A stretch of DNA of 64,000 nt from Geosporobacter subterraneus DSM 17957 (GTDB lineage: Bacteria > Bacillota > Clostridia > Peptostreptococcales > Thermotaleaceae), in contig NZ_FQZV01000012.1 of NCBI RefSeq assembly GCF_900142145.1, positions 26,375 through 90,374 on the forward strand. Direction: 5' to 3'. The position numbers and the translations under genes were made by a program. The notes under the pieces were generated by a model. It made no database searches and was not told the DNA's origin. It saw nothing but the letters and a program-made list of their open reading frames with translations. This document shows, piece by piece, positions 26,241 to 34,954 of the stretch. How positions within the stretch are numbered: the stretch's first letter is position 1; every line of letters starts with the position of its first letter.

Positions 26241-27164
26241 CTAAGACAGCTTAGAAATTAAATCCAGCATATCCTGTGGGATGTTGGCTTTTACCTCCAT
26301 AGGCACACCGGTTCTAGGATGGGTAAAGCGTAGAATCTCTGCATGGAGTGCCTGTCTGTCAATGAGTGTATCCACTTTTCCTCCGTATAATTCATCTCCA
26401 ATAATGGGATGACCGATATGGCTCATATGTACCCTGATCTGATGGGTACGCCCGGTTTCTAAGAGCAGCCTTACCACAGCAGCATCCCTTAATTGTTCAA
26501 CAACCTCATAATGGGTTACCGAAGGCTGTCCCCCCTCGAATACCATCCTTGTAATATCCTCAGGATCAGGTCTTCCAATAGGCGCATCAATGGTTCCTTT
26601 TTCTGTTGCTAAAGCTCCTTTTACCACAGCCAGATATCTTTTTTCCACTTGATGGTCAATCATCTGCTTGGAAAGCTCCTGTTGGATATATGGATTTTTA
26701 GCAATCATGATTAGTCCGGAGGTATCCCGGTCCAGGCGGTTGACAAAGCGTATTTTAAAGGATTCCTTTCGTGTCTGCATATAGTAGACAATCGCGTTGG
26801 CCAAGGTGCCGATCGGATGTCCCTTCGTCGGGTGAACTACCAGACCTGGCTGTTTATTCAATATCAGCAGATCCATATCCTCGTAAACTACATCGATAGG
26901 GATGTCCTGGGGTTCAAACTGATTGCTCTCTTCCTCCATAATCACTTCCACCCGATCACCTTTTCGCATCTTGGCATGGAAGGCGATCTTATTGCCATTA
27001 ACCAAAATATTCTTCGTACGTTTTAGCTTTCTAACCAGACGACTGGAGAGTTTCATTTGGTCATACAATATTTCTTTCAGTTCCAGTCCCTCATGTTCTT
27101 TATCTATTTGAAAAACAAGTCTGCCTGCAATCTGCTGCTCTTGATTATTTTTCAAGCCCTTCAC
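26241..27164 (-). CDS. RluA/RluD-family 23S rRNA pseudouridine synthase
   Basis: 307 residues: an N-terminal S4-like RNA-binding domain (LKEILYDQMKLSSRLVRKLKR) and a synthase domain with the catalytic aspartate in RLDRDTSGLIMIAKN (about residue 143) and the GRTHQIRVH motif. Members convert specific uridines in rRNA or tRNA; the exact site cannot be told from sequence. The start codon is GTG 27164, overlapping the stop of the Nudix gene (GTGA), so the two are translationally coupled. Confidence 0.94.
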   Translation of the reverse strand: MKGLKNNQEQQIAGRLVFQIDKEHEGLELKEILYDQMKLSSRLVRKLKRTKNILVNGNKIAFHAKMRKGDRVEVIMEEESNQFEPQDIPIDVVYEDMDLLILNKQPGLVVHPTKGHPIGTLANAIVYYMQTRKESFKIRFVNRLDRDTSGLIMIAKNPYIQQELSKQMIDHQVEKRYLAVVKGALATEKGTIDAPIGRPDPEDITRMVFEGGQPSVTHYEVVEQLRDAAVVRLLLETGRTHQIRVHMSHIGHPIIGDELYGGKVDTLIDRQALHAEILRFTHPRTGVPMEVKANIPQDMLDLISKLS

Positions 27165-27625
27165 CTGCCGTCTATAGTTTTGTGCCCTATCCTATTATAG
27201 GATGTTCGTCCCAATTCGTCAATTTCAAAGATTTGGTCACCGTATTTTAATATTTTCTCCACGATCGGCAAATCTGCTTCTACATAAGTATAGTTTTTGA
27301 AGTCCTCCAGTCCAATCCACTGAAAGTCATTACAGGCCAAGGCCTCTCCTTCTCCTCCCAACAAATCGCAGATATAGGAAAGAAGCAATATGGTTTTATT
27401 CTGATATGCATGATAAACGACTTTAAAAATATCCAGCACCTTGATTTTGAGATTTAGCTCCTCCAAGATTTCTCTTCTAAGGCACTCTTCAGGCGTTTCA
27501 CCGATCTCAAGCTTTCCCCCCGGGAATTCCCACTGCAGATGATGTTCTCCAAGTTCCTGCCTCTGGGCGATCAATATTTTCTCCTTATTTCTTATAATTG
27601 CGGCGGTGACGATTATTGGGTCCAT
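27161..27625 (-). CDS. Nudix hydrolase (MutT-like)
   Basis: Pyrophosphatase that clears oxidised or unusual nucleotides. The start is ATG 27625 (MDPIIVTAAIIRNKEKILIAQ, quoted as MDPIIVTAAIIRNKEK), preceded by GGAGAGG. The Nudix box reads GGKLEIGETPEEC and REILEEL, and the segment LQWEFPGG is typical of MutT/CTP pyrophosphohydrolase-type members. 154 residues. A longer frame to 27664 lacks a binding site. Coupled to the downstream pseudouridine synthase gene. Confidence 0.9.
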   Translation of the reverse strand: MDPIIVTAAIIRNKEKILIAQRQELGEHHLQWEFPGGKLEIGETPEECLRREILEELNLKIKVLDIFKVVYHAYQNKTILLLSYICDLLGGEGEALACNDFQWIGLEDFKNYTYVEADLPIVEKILKYGDQIFEIDELGRTSYNRIGHKTIDGR

Positions 27626-27730
27626 CTTGTCCTCTCCTTCACTGATATACTTTAGCATATCCATTTTATAACTGCTTTACAACCTTTCACATGATTAATG
27701 CATAAATAAGATAATAAGAATATAAAATTC

Positions 27731-27759
27731 TTTAAGATTCATACTAAATATGTTACAAT
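27731..27759 (+). promoter_or_regulatory. Possible promoter of the NAD kinase gene
   Basis: Extended -10 TGTTACAAT (TACAAT 27754-27759) with a weak -35 TTTAAG (27731-27736) 17 bases upstream, about 38 bases before the start codon. Confidence 0.4.
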
Positions 27760-27796
27760 ATACTAAAAATTTCCGAATATGAAAATGGGGTAATTC

Positions 27797-28609
27797 ATGA
27801 TGAACAATAATAATTGTCTTATCAATATTGTATCAAACGACAGGCCAATTTCTAAAGAAACCGGTAGAATTTTAAGAGAAAAGCTGGAAAAAAACGGTTT
27901 TACTATTGCAGAAACCTTTGATTATAAAGCCGATTTAGTGATTTGCATTGGCGGCGACGGCTCCTTCTTAAGAACCCTTCATGAATATAGATTTCCCGAT
28001 ATTCCGATTATAGGAATAAATACCGGTCATTTGGGCTTCTTTCAAGAGCTTTCCCCTTATCAGCTGGATGAGTTTATCTTCCGCTATCAAAAGGGGGACT
28101 ACGTCATTCAAGAGCTGCATCCTGTTGAGGCTCTTGTTTGTACCCGCACCAGCTGTATTGAGATTATGGGTATTAATGAAATTACTATAAAGGGTGACAA
28201 ATCCAGAACCATCCATCTGAATATTAGCTTGGATGAAAGCTTTGTGGAAAAATTCAGCGGAGACGGCATTTTGGTGGCTACCCCCACGGGCAGTACCGCC
28301 TACAACTACTCCCTTGGTGGCAGCATCGTAGACCCAAGGTTAAATCTCCTGCAAATCACACCCATTGCGCCGATCAATACCATTGCTTATCGCTCCTTTA
28401 CCTCCAGTGTTATCGTGCCGAAGGAAACGGCGATTAAGATTCATCCCGAGTATACCTTTGAAAACTCCATTTTGATCGTGACCGACGGCATGGAGCATAA
28501 ATATAATGAGATTGTAGAAATTTACCTAAAAATGTCAAAGATGAAGACCAAATTACTTCGCTTAAGAAATTATGACTTCTGGAATAAGGTTAAAGAGAAG
28601 TTCTTATAA
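27797..28609 (+). CDS. nadK: NAD kinase
   Basis: Phosphorylates NAD to NADP using ATP or polyphosphate. The 270-residue product carries the signature GGDGSFLRT (about residue 52), NTGHLGFF, and the NAD-binding TPTGSTAYNYSLGGS. The length is typical of the Firmicutes enzyme. ATG 27797 or the next ATG (27800) could be the start; the binding site is weak (GGGG). Single gene, closed by a terminator. Confidence 0.95.
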   Translation: MMNNNNCLINIVSNDRPISKETGRILREKLEKNGFTIAETFDYKADLVICIGGDGSFLRTLHEYRFPDIPIIGINTGHLGFFQELSPYQLDEFIFRYQKGDYVIQELHPVEALVCTRTSCIEIMGINEITIKGDKSRTIHLNISLDESFVEKFSGDGILVATPTGSTAYNYSLGGSIVDPRLNLLQITPIAPINTIAYRSFTSSVIVPKETAIKIHPEYTFENSILIVTDGMEHKYNEIVEIYLKMSKMKTKLLRLRNYDFWNKVKEKFL

Positions 28610-28611
28610 AT

Positions 28612-28648
28612 GTAAAAAAGGAGATGATTGCTCATCTCCTTTTTTATT
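28612..28648. terminator. Bidirectional terminator between nadK and the symporter gene
   Basis: AAAAAAGGAGATGA and TCATCTCCTTTTTT form a long stem with T-runs on both strands. Confidence 0.85.
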
Positions 28649-28655
28649 TTATTAA

Positions 28656-29933
28656 TTATGCGATTGATTTTTCTTCTACCTCAGCATTGTAGATAGCTTC
28701 GTTTAATTCGCCTTCAGACTTCGCAATGATCAGTGTACATACAGCATCACCTGTGATGTTGATCGCTGTTCTTGCCATGTCAAGGATTCTATCGATACCG
28801 ATGATCAGTGCAATACCTTCGATTGGTAAACCTACTGCTTGAAGTACCATGGAAAGCATGATTAGGCCAACGCCTGGCACCCCTGCTGTACCTACTGAAG
28901 CTAAAGTTGCTGTTAAAATAACTGTAAGGATGGCGTTCAAACCTAAATCAATACCATAAACTTGAGCAATAAAGATCGTTGCAGCACCTTGCATGATGGC
29001 AGTACCGTCCATGTTGATGGTAGCGCCAAGAGGGATTGTAAAGGATGAAATCGCTTTGTTTACCCCTAGTTTTTCTTCAACTACTTCTAATGTTACAGGA
29101 AGTGTCGCTCCAGAGCTGGCAGTTGAGAATGCAACGCTCATTGCTGGAGAGAATTTTTTGAAGAAAGTAATTGGATTTAGCTTTGTAAATGCTACCAGCA
29201 TTCCTGTATAAGTGAGCCCTGCGTGGATTGCCAATGCGCCTAATACGCAAAGCATGTATTTTGCTAATGGCGCCATTGCTGCAAATCCTAATCCTGAGAA
29301 GGTCTTAGCAATTAAGCAGAATACCCCATATGGAGCAAGTAACATTACGATACTGACCATTTTCATCATAAGATCGTTTAACTGGTCTAGGATATCAATA
29401 ACTGGCTGTACTTTCTTTCCAATAGCAGCCAATCCTGTACCAAACAATAATGCAAATACGATGATTTGAAGCATTTCACCTGCTGCCATAGCCGCAACTG
29501 GGTTTGTAGGCACCATATCTGTGATAACCTTTACAAGTGGCTTAGATTCAGCGATTGTTGGTTCAGTCTTAACCAATGAAGACATATCTAATCCAACACC
29601 AGGATTTACAACAGAAGCTAGAATGATTGCGATTGTGATTGCCACTGCTGTAGTAATGAGGTAGAAGGCCATCGTTTTTGAACCTACTCTACCAAGCTTC
29701 TTAATATCAGACATAGAAGCCGCGCCATTTGCTAATGAAATAAATACCAATGGCACTACCATCATCCTGATACCATTTAAGAATATTCTTCCTACTAGTT
29801 CAAAGATACCATTAACTAAGATCGTATCTCTGAAATAGGATGGGCCCATCTTATTAAGAATAAGACCTACAATAAGACCGATGATGAGACCGATGAAAAT
29901 TTTGGTGGTTAAACCCATTTTTTTGTTGCTCAT
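28656..29933 (-). CDS. Dicarboxylate/amino acid:cation symporter (DAACS family)
   Basis: Membrane symporter for glutamate, aspartate or C4-dicarboxylates. 425 residues with eight helices plus two re-entrant hairpins. Family motifs are seen: the serine-rich hairpin AFSTASSGATLPVTLE, GATINMDGTAIMQG and GIDRILDMARTAINITGD. ATG 29933 (MSNKKMG) with AAAGGAGG is preferred to an ATG six bases earlier, which abuts the binding site. The gene lies directly downstream of a GlnK/GlnL-type two-component operon but has its own terminator in between; regulation by that system is plausible but inferred. Confidence 0.93.
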   Translation of the reverse strand: MSNKKMGLTTKIFIGLIIGLIVGLILNKMGPSYFRDTILVNGIFELVGRIFLNGIRMMVVPLVFISLANGAASMSDIKKLGRVGSKTMAFYLITTAVAITIAIILASVVNPGVGLDMSSLVKTEPTIAESKPLVKVITDMVPTNPVAAMAAGEMLQIIVFALLFGTGLAAIGKKVQPVIDILDQLNDLMMKMVSIVMLLAPYGVFCLIAKTFSGLGFAAMAPLAKYMLCVLGALAIHAGLTYTGMLVAFTKLNPITFFKKFSPAMSVAFSTASSGATLPVTLEVVEEKLGVNKAISSFTIPLGATINMDGTAIMQGAATIFIAQVYGIDLGLNAILTVILTATLASVGTAGVPGVGLIMLSMVLQAVGLPIEGIALIIGIDRILDMARTAINITGDAVCTLIIAKSEGELNEAIYNAEVEEKSIA

Positions 29934-30002
29934 AGTCATCCTCCTTTTATTTATTATTTTATTAAGATAATGTAACAGTAAACGGTATCCTACTGAAAAC
30001 TA

Positions 30003-30037
30003 CAAAAAAAAACTAAAACATACAGGTTTTAGTTTTA
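30003..30037 (-). terminator. Terminator of the GlnK/GlnL-type operon
   Basis: On the minus strand AAAACTAAAAC pairs with GTTTTAGTTTT and runs into a long T-stretch, 33 bases beyond the response regulator stop codon. Confidence 0.7.
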
Positions 30038-30069
30038 AAATTTCAAAATTTGAAAGTGATGCAAGAATT

Positions 30070-30966
30070 TTATTCATTTTTGAGAATCACAAAAATACCT
30101 TCCAAAAACTTCTTCACACTGATTTTCCCGCCATAAGTTGATTTTCCCCGTATAAAATCCATCTGTTTTCTTACTTCTCCAAAGTCAAAAAGCGTATTGC
30201 TATAACGAATGAACAATTCACTTCCATAATCTTCAATTCCCAGATTGGCAATGTTGCTCAATGCCTTATTGATAGCTCTTCTGATCCGCTGTTCGATGGC
30301 TGCTGTATTTGAAGAAATCTCATATTGATGGACATAACGGAGATTGAGGCGGTTATACAGTTCTGACATTTTCTGGTTGAGCATGCGGTTCCTATCCTTC
30401 TCATCGGTCTCCATTAACATCAGCAGGATTTCTACAATGTCATTGCTTCCTGCCTCTCCAATAATACCCAACTGAGACAGTATTTTTTTGATTTTATCCT
30501 TATCACTATAGGCCACATCGCCATGAGCTGTCAGTCCCTTTAGCATGTTGATTCCCTGCATGGCCTTTTCAAAGGATTGGATCACTTCCTGCATCTTTAT
30601 CTTTTCCTTCACCTTATTAATGACAGATAAAACCTCAATCACATTAATAGGCTTATTAATAAAAAATTCAATACCATGGGTATAGGCCTTTGAAATCATT
30701 TCCTTGGCTGTCACCTGAGAAATCATAATAAAATGGGCCTTGCTATTGTTCGCTCTTAGTTCAGCAACGATAGAAATCCCATCCATTACAGGCAGCAATA
30801 GATCCACTAGTACGATATGAGGATTTAATATGGGGATCTCCTGAACCGCCTTCACCCCATGATCAGCCTCCCCAACTACGTCCCCTAAATCATATTGGCA
30901 AATGATGTTCTTAAGTATTTGACGGATACTTCTGTCATCATCTACAATGTAGAAATTATACTGCAT
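30070..30966 (-). CDS. Response regulator, GlnL/YcbB type
   Basis: 298 residues: an N-terminal receiver (IVDDDRS pocket, phosphoacceptor in HIVLVDLLLPVMDG, switch lysine in FFINKPIN) and a C-terminal region from about residue 150 that looks like the YcbB DNA-binding domain (LSQLGIIGEAGSNDIVEILL, YVHQYEISSNTAAIEQRIRRAI). In B. subtilis this family (GlnL) activates glutamine transport and glutaminase genes. It starts 1 bp after the kinase stop codon. Adjacent symporter is the obvious candidate target. Confidence 0.85.
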   Translation of the reverse strand: MQYNFYIVDDDRSIRQILKNIICQYDLGDVVGEADHGVKAVQEIPILNPHIVLVDLLLPVMDGISIVAELRANNSKAHFIMISQVTAKEMISKAYTHGIEFFINKPINVIEVLSVINKVKEKIKMQEVIQSFEKAMQGINMLKGLTAHGDVAYSDKDKIKKILSQLGIIGEAGSNDIVEILLMLMETDEKDRNRMLNQKMSELYNRLNLRYVHQYEISSNTAAIEQRIRRAINKALSNIANLGIEDYGSELFIRYSNTLFDFGEVRKQMDFIRGKSTYGGKISVKKFLEGIFVILKNE

Positions 30967-30967
30967 C

Positions 30968-32251
30968 TTACCACTTCCTGTTCATAATTTTCCTTGTAGG
31001 AATTCTAACCATAAAAACCGTCTTAGCATCTTTTTTTGAGGTCACGGATATTTCTCCCTGAAAATGGTTTTCTACGATATGCCTTACATGGGTTAATCCA
31101 ATTCCTGTGGACATTTCCCCTGTCATAGGGTTAAATTTAGTAGAAAAACCCGGCTCAAAAATGTACTCCAATTCCTCCTTGTTGATACCGCCTCCATTAT
31201 CTATTACCCGAAATACACAATCTGTTTTATCTATTTCCTCTGTAATCGTAATAATGCCTACTTCATCAATGGCCTCAATGGCATTGATGATTAAATTGTT
31301 CAGGATAGATATAAGCTGATAAAAATCCTTTGTCTGAAAGTTGTGCTTATACTTAAATCGCAGAATAATATTCTTATTTTTAGAAGCAATAAGCTTTTTC
31401 GTATTGTCATTGATGACTGCAAAAATATCCTTTATATCCATAGACAGATTTTCATGTTCTTCCGATAAAGCCTTTTCTATTCCTGCTACTACACGCATAT
31501 AGTCCTTCTTAATCTCGTGAATATCCTTTGCTACCAACAGAGCATCATCTCTTTGCTCTGTGTCACGAAGCTTTTCATATAGGTTAAAGCTCCGTTTCAT
31601 CGCTTCTTCAATATCCGTAATAGACTTTCGCAAAAAGAAAAGCTCTGTTTTTAAGCTGGATATAAACAAAATGAGCTCACGATACTTGGTTTCCTTGCGT
31701 TCTCGTTCAAAGCGCTGCATATAATAAACCGATAGGGAGTAAATCAACAGTGTAAGGATAGACCGCATGGCTCCCATGAGAATGATGGCTAGAATTACAC
31801 TCTCAAAAGGGTATTCAATGGATTCGTTCCGCAGGGCAATCTCTATGATGTTGGCCATACTGTCGCAAAACCAGAGAGACAGTATGAAGATTTCAAGTTT
31901 ATTTATTTTATCCCGTATTTGAAGCATATCAAATAGAATTCCAAAAAACACATAAAACAGCACTACAGGATAGTGTATTTCGAAGGCCTGTGCAAAGGTA
32001 GCCTCGGGATTTCCGGCAATAAATACAAAGGATCGAAATATAAACATAAATAGTCCTACTGTAGTGGTAGCAAGATTAATCGATATATCCTTAAAATATA
32101 GAAGCATCAGGGATAATGCGGTAACACTAAAGGAAAACCGAAATCCTGTGGAAAAGGGATTTAAATAAATCTGCCCTAGAAATACAGTAAGAATGCAGGT
32201 AGCAAATATCTTCTCGACTTTCTTCTGATCCAGATTCAAGATCACACCCAC
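30968..32251 (-). CDS. Membrane sensor histidine kinase, GlnK/YcbA type
   Basis: 427 residues with about five or six membrane helices in the first 180 residues, a coiled dimerisation segment with HEIKKDYMRVVAGIEKA, and an ATPase domain (N box NLIINAIEAIDE, DNGGGI, GFSTKF, GIGLTHV). Organisation and partner regulator match the B. subtilis GlnK/GlnL type. The start is GTG 32251, just after the stop of the upstream 186-aa gene. It forms a tight three-gene unit with that gene and the regulator. Confidence 0.87.
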   Translation of the reverse strand: MGVILNLDQKKVEKIFATCILTVFLGQIYLNPFSTGFRFSFSVTALSLMLLYFKDISINLATTTVGLFMFIFRSFVFIAGNPEATFAQAFEIHYPVVLFYVFFGILFDMLQIRDKINKLEIFILSLWFCDSMANIIEIALRNESIEYPFESVILAIILMGAMRSILTLLIYSLSVYYMQRFERERKETKYRELILFISSLKTELFFLRKSITDIEEAMKRSFNLYEKLRDTEQRDDALLVAKDIHEIKKDYMRVVAGIEKALSEEHENLSMDIKDIFAVINDNTKKLIASKNKNIILRFKYKHNFQTKDFYQLISILNNLIINAIEAIDEVGIITITEEIDKTDCVFRVIDNGGGINKEELEYIFEPGFSTKFNPMTGEMSTGIGLTHVRHIVENHFQGEISVTSKKDAKTVFMVRIPTRKIMNRKW

Positions 32252-32252
32252 T

Positions 32253-32813
32253 TTATACTTTGTAATGTAAGACCAATTCTGCTCCCGTAGACTTTTCCTT
32301 TACAATCAGAAATTTATCATAATTCAGTTCGCAATACTCTACAAATTCTTTCATCGAGCAATTCCGGTCCTTGATTTCCAAAACCCTTACATCTACTTTG
32401 TCCCAGCCGTAGCTTAAAAGCTTTCTGGCCGTATCCTTACTGACCAGTTCTTCAGGAACAGAGCCAAAAACATTCCCCCGAATAACCTCGTGGGTTTGCC
32501 AGAATTTATTGTGAGAATCCAGTCCCTTAGCATCCTTCAGATCAGAGGTTCGTTTCTGTGCAAATTCTTCGAGATAAGTCCCCTCATAATAGTTTTTCTT
32601 TAAAACCGGTTTATATAAAAAAGAAATTTCATTAATTTCTTTCATGTGGATATTTCTTTCTATACTCTTTTTTTCATCGATTACTTGTTTGAGCCTCAAG
32701 CAGACGTCCATCATTTCATTGACTAAAGCCTCTACCCGTACCTTATTTCCTGTAGCAGCAGTTTTCTCCAGCTCTAAGACAACCCTTTTCATAATTTGTA
32801 TGCTTTGCTGCAT
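32253..32813 (-). CDS. Unknown protein co-transcribed with a GlnK/GlnL-type system
   Basis: 186 residues, no membrane helix or signal peptide. The first 60 residues look helical, and the remainder is mixed (for example DKVDVRVLEIKDRNCSMKEF). No family recognised. ATG 32813 has AAGGAG at good spacing. It ends 1 bp before the kinase gene, which makes it a candidate accessory or input component of that signalling system; that is an inference from position. Confidence 0.7.
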   Translation of the reverse strand: MQQSIQIMKRVVLELEKTAATGNKVRVEALVNEMMDVCLRLKQVIDEKKSIERNIHMKEINEISFLYKPVLKKNYYEGTYLEEFAQKRTSDLKDAKGLDSHNKFWQTHEVIRGNVFGSVPEELVSKDTARKLLSYGWDKVDVRVLEIKDRNCSMKEFVEYCELNYDKFLIVKEKSTGAELVLHYKV

Positions 32814-32931
32814 ATCGATCTCCTTCCGACAAAGACATTACGTATATACCTTATTATAGCACTAATTGCAGAATAGATTAAGAAAAAATACAGATACTGT
32901 AGAATATAGGTTTATGAAGGATGTTTTTGAG

Positions 32932-33321
32932 ATGATGTGTCCAAATTGCAGTACCGGAAAACTGATCTTAAAAGATGAGGTTACTTATGTCTATCGATAT
33001 GATATCCAGGATAATGGCCAAGTAAAGTGGAAGGATGAAGAAGGCTATACCTCTTATCTCTTTTTCGACCGGAAAAAGCAAGGGCTGCACATTGTGCAAC
33101 CCGCTTATTCACTGACTATCGGTGATGTAGTTCTCGGAATTTTGAGAGCGCTTCTCCCTCCGTCCAACTGCTATGATATTCATCGGTTTTGTAGAAGTAT
33201 AATTCGTTGGTTTTTCTTATATACTGCCACTTTCCGGTCAGATAGGAGACCTCTCCCTCCGATAACAGCTGCTCAATCAGTCTGCTATTCCCTTCATAGA
33301 GATCCTCATAGGACTCTTTGA
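32932..33321 (+). CDS. Possible truncated zinc-ribbon protein
   Basis: The plus frame from ATG 32932 opens MMCPNCSTGKLILKDEVT, like proteins with an N-terminal zinc ribbon, and continues plausibly to about 33090. From 33116 it runs antisense through the 3' end of the 210-aa gene, and its residues there look like shadow translation. It holds only one CxxC pair. It may be a gene fragment whose 3' part was lost. Reported with low confidence because its first 50 residues read as real protein. Confidence 0.3.
   Translation: MMCPNCSTGKLILKDEVTYVYRYDIQDNGQVKWKDEEGYTSYLFFDRKKQGLHIVQPAYSLTIGDVVLGILRALLPPSNCYDIHRFCRSIIRWFFLYTATFRSDRRPLPPITAAQSVCYSLHRDPHRTL
33075..33105 (-). terminator. Terminator of the 210-aa hypothetical gene
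   Basis: On the minus strand GGGTTGCAC pairs with GTGCAGCCC (one G-T) and is followed by TTGCTTTTT, 12 bases after the stop codon. Confidence 0.6.
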
Positions 33322-33748
33322 GACTCGTATAATTCAATCCCATACGAAAATAAGTGTCCATTGCCATAGATTTTAGGACCCATTCATATTCTTTCGCCAA
33401 TGCTATAGAAAGCTGCTTATGCTTTTTCTCTTTAACAAAAATAACGGTCTGAATATCCTCTGTCGGCCGGTATCCTTTCTCCAAATTTGCAAATATGAGC
33501 TGGTGCATGGGCAAATATCCTTTTTGTCGGAAAGGCTCCTCTAATACTTTGAAAATCTCCTCATCCTTAATCTCCAGGAGCTGCTCTAAGGCCCCTTCAC
33601 CCATTGCTTCATCTAGTTTCAAATTGAATACGATATCCGAAAAGAGTTCGCGATTGATCCATACCCAATCTAAGGCTTCAAAGTCTTCTATATCTAATAT
33701 GGCTTCTAAAGATGCTCCCTTGATGCTATCTAAAATTTCCTTGCTCAT
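33116..33748 (-). CDS. Hypothetical soluble protein
   Basis: 210 residues, acidic and largely helical, without membrane segments or motifs I can name (SKEILDSIKGASLEAILDIE at the start, EYEWVLKSMAMDTYFRMGL in the middle). No start ambiguity beyond ATG 33748. Single gene with its own terminator. Function not assigned. Confidence 0.65.
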   Translation of the reverse strand: MSKEILDSIKGASLEAILDIEDFEALDWVWINRELFSDIVFNLKLDEAMGEGALEQLLEIKDEEIFKVLEEPFRQKGYLPMHQLIFANLEKGYRPTEDIQTVIFVKEKKHKQLSIALAKEYEWVLKSMAMDTYFRMGLNYTSLKESYEDLYEGNSRLIEQLLSEGEVSYLTGKWQYIRKTNELYFYKTDEYHSSWTEGEALSKFRELHHR

Positions 33749-33943
33749 TTCATCACCACCTGCATGTTTGATTCGAACAGTATTGTTCTTAACTTAACCC
33801 TTGCCAAACCTTTTCATACGTTCTATTTTATCATATACTGATGAAGAATAGGATAGATTCACCTTTTTGTTTCTATAGCATATGCTTTCGGAACCCTTAT
33901 GGGTGACAGCTTTGGAAAATTATACTGTTCCTTCTTCTTTACA

Positions 33944-34068
33944 AATTTATGCGTCTACAACAAGGTGTTGTTTTGTAGGGGCAAACCTGCGTGTCTGCCC
34001 GCTTTTTCGGGACGACACATAGGTCGTCCCCTACATTTATCATTCATTTTACTGGCGTAAATCTATAT
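33944..34068. repeat. Interspersed palindromic repeat (MITE-like), copy B, uninterrupted
   Basis: 125 bp with imperfect terminal inverted repeats (acaaatttatgcgtc at the left, the complement of atagatttacgcc at the right) and two internal hairpins: CAAACctgcgtGTCTG and GGGACGACacatagGTCGTCCC. This is the intact reference for copies A and C, which carry an insert within the second hairpin. Confidence 0.75.
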
Positions 34069-34414
34069 ATAAGCCTTATTTACCCGGAAATCCAACGGTG
34101 AAACGGTTTCTTAAATTTATGTATAGTTTGCAAAGATTGTTTTTCTTATTTGAGCAACTCAGTACTAGATATATATGCTTCTGAGTTTCGTTACACGTTG
34201 CTATAACCCTTTGATCATTACACAACTCTTGATAGCTTTTTATATCTGAAGTATGGTACTAAAATTTAGTTATCCATAACCCAACTCAATAAAAGCTTCT
34301 AAAATCGTGTATCGCGTAACGTATGACAAGTAATCAAAAAAACAGTTGTTTATATATTCATCACCTAGAGAATACTACGTGTATAAAAGCAGTTATCTAT
34401 TAGGAGGTACATCC
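34069..34414. other. Intergenic region upstream of the HAD phosphatase gene
   Basis: 346 bp of AT-rich sequence between a repeat copy and the phosphatase start. I find no gene, no convincing promoter pair and no strong hairpin. Confidence 0.4.
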
Positions 34415-34930
34415 ATGCAGAAGGCAGTTTTCTTAGATCGAGACGGTGTCATCAATGATAACAAAGACCCAGTAAATAAGCCAGAAGATTTAAAGCTGTA
34501 TCCCTGGACTGCACAAGCGATTAGACTGCTTAATGAAGCTGGATTTCATGTATTTGTGGTTACCAACCAGGGGGGAATTGAAATGGGTTATTTTACTCAT
34601 GAAGACCTGCAAAGCATCCATCACCAAATGCTCACAGAGCTGTCAAAGCATGAGGTAAGGATTCATGGCGTGGAATATTGTCCCCATTTTAAGACCAGGT
34701 GTAAATGCCGCAAGCCTAAACCGGGCATGATCCTGAAAATAGCCAAGGAGCATCAAATCGATCTAGGTTCTTCCTACATGGTTGGAGATCGGGAGATGGA
34801 TATTGATGCCGGACGAAAGGCGGGCTGCAGCACTGTTAAAATTGGTGCTCCCTATAAAAATGCAGACTTCCGGGTAGATAATCTCTTAGAGGCCGCTCAT
34901 TTGATTCTTTCACAGGCTAAAGCAAAATAG
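34415..34930 (+). CDS. HAD-superfamily (GmhB/HisB-like) phosphatase
   Basis: 171 residues. The HAD nucleophile motif FLDRDGVINDN is at the very N-terminus. The zinc-binding CPHFKTRCKCRKPKPGM cluster is characteristic of D-glycero-D-manno-heptose-1,7-bisphosphate phosphatase and histidinol phosphatase, and motif IV reads GDREMDIDAG. Substrate could be a heptose or other sugar bisphosphate. ATG 34415 with AGGAGG is preferred to an in-frame ATG at 34346. No sugar-nucleotide genes adjoin. Confidence 0.9.
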   Translation: MQKAVFLDRDGVINDNKDPVNKPEDLKLYPWTAQAIRLLNEAGFHVFVVTNQGGIEMGYFTHEDLQSIHHQMLTELSKHEVRIHGVEYCPHFKTRCKCRKPKPGMILKIAKEHQIDLGSSYMVGDREMDIDAGRKAGCSTVKIGAPYKNADFRVDNLLEAAHLILSQAKAK

Positions 34931-34954
34931 TATCAGCATAACTGATACTATTTA
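34924..34954. terminator. Bidirectional terminator between HAD phosphatase and regulator genes
   Basis: AAATAGTATCAG and CTGATACTATTT form a 12-bp stem that overlaps the stop codons of both convergent genes. Confidence 0.75.
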
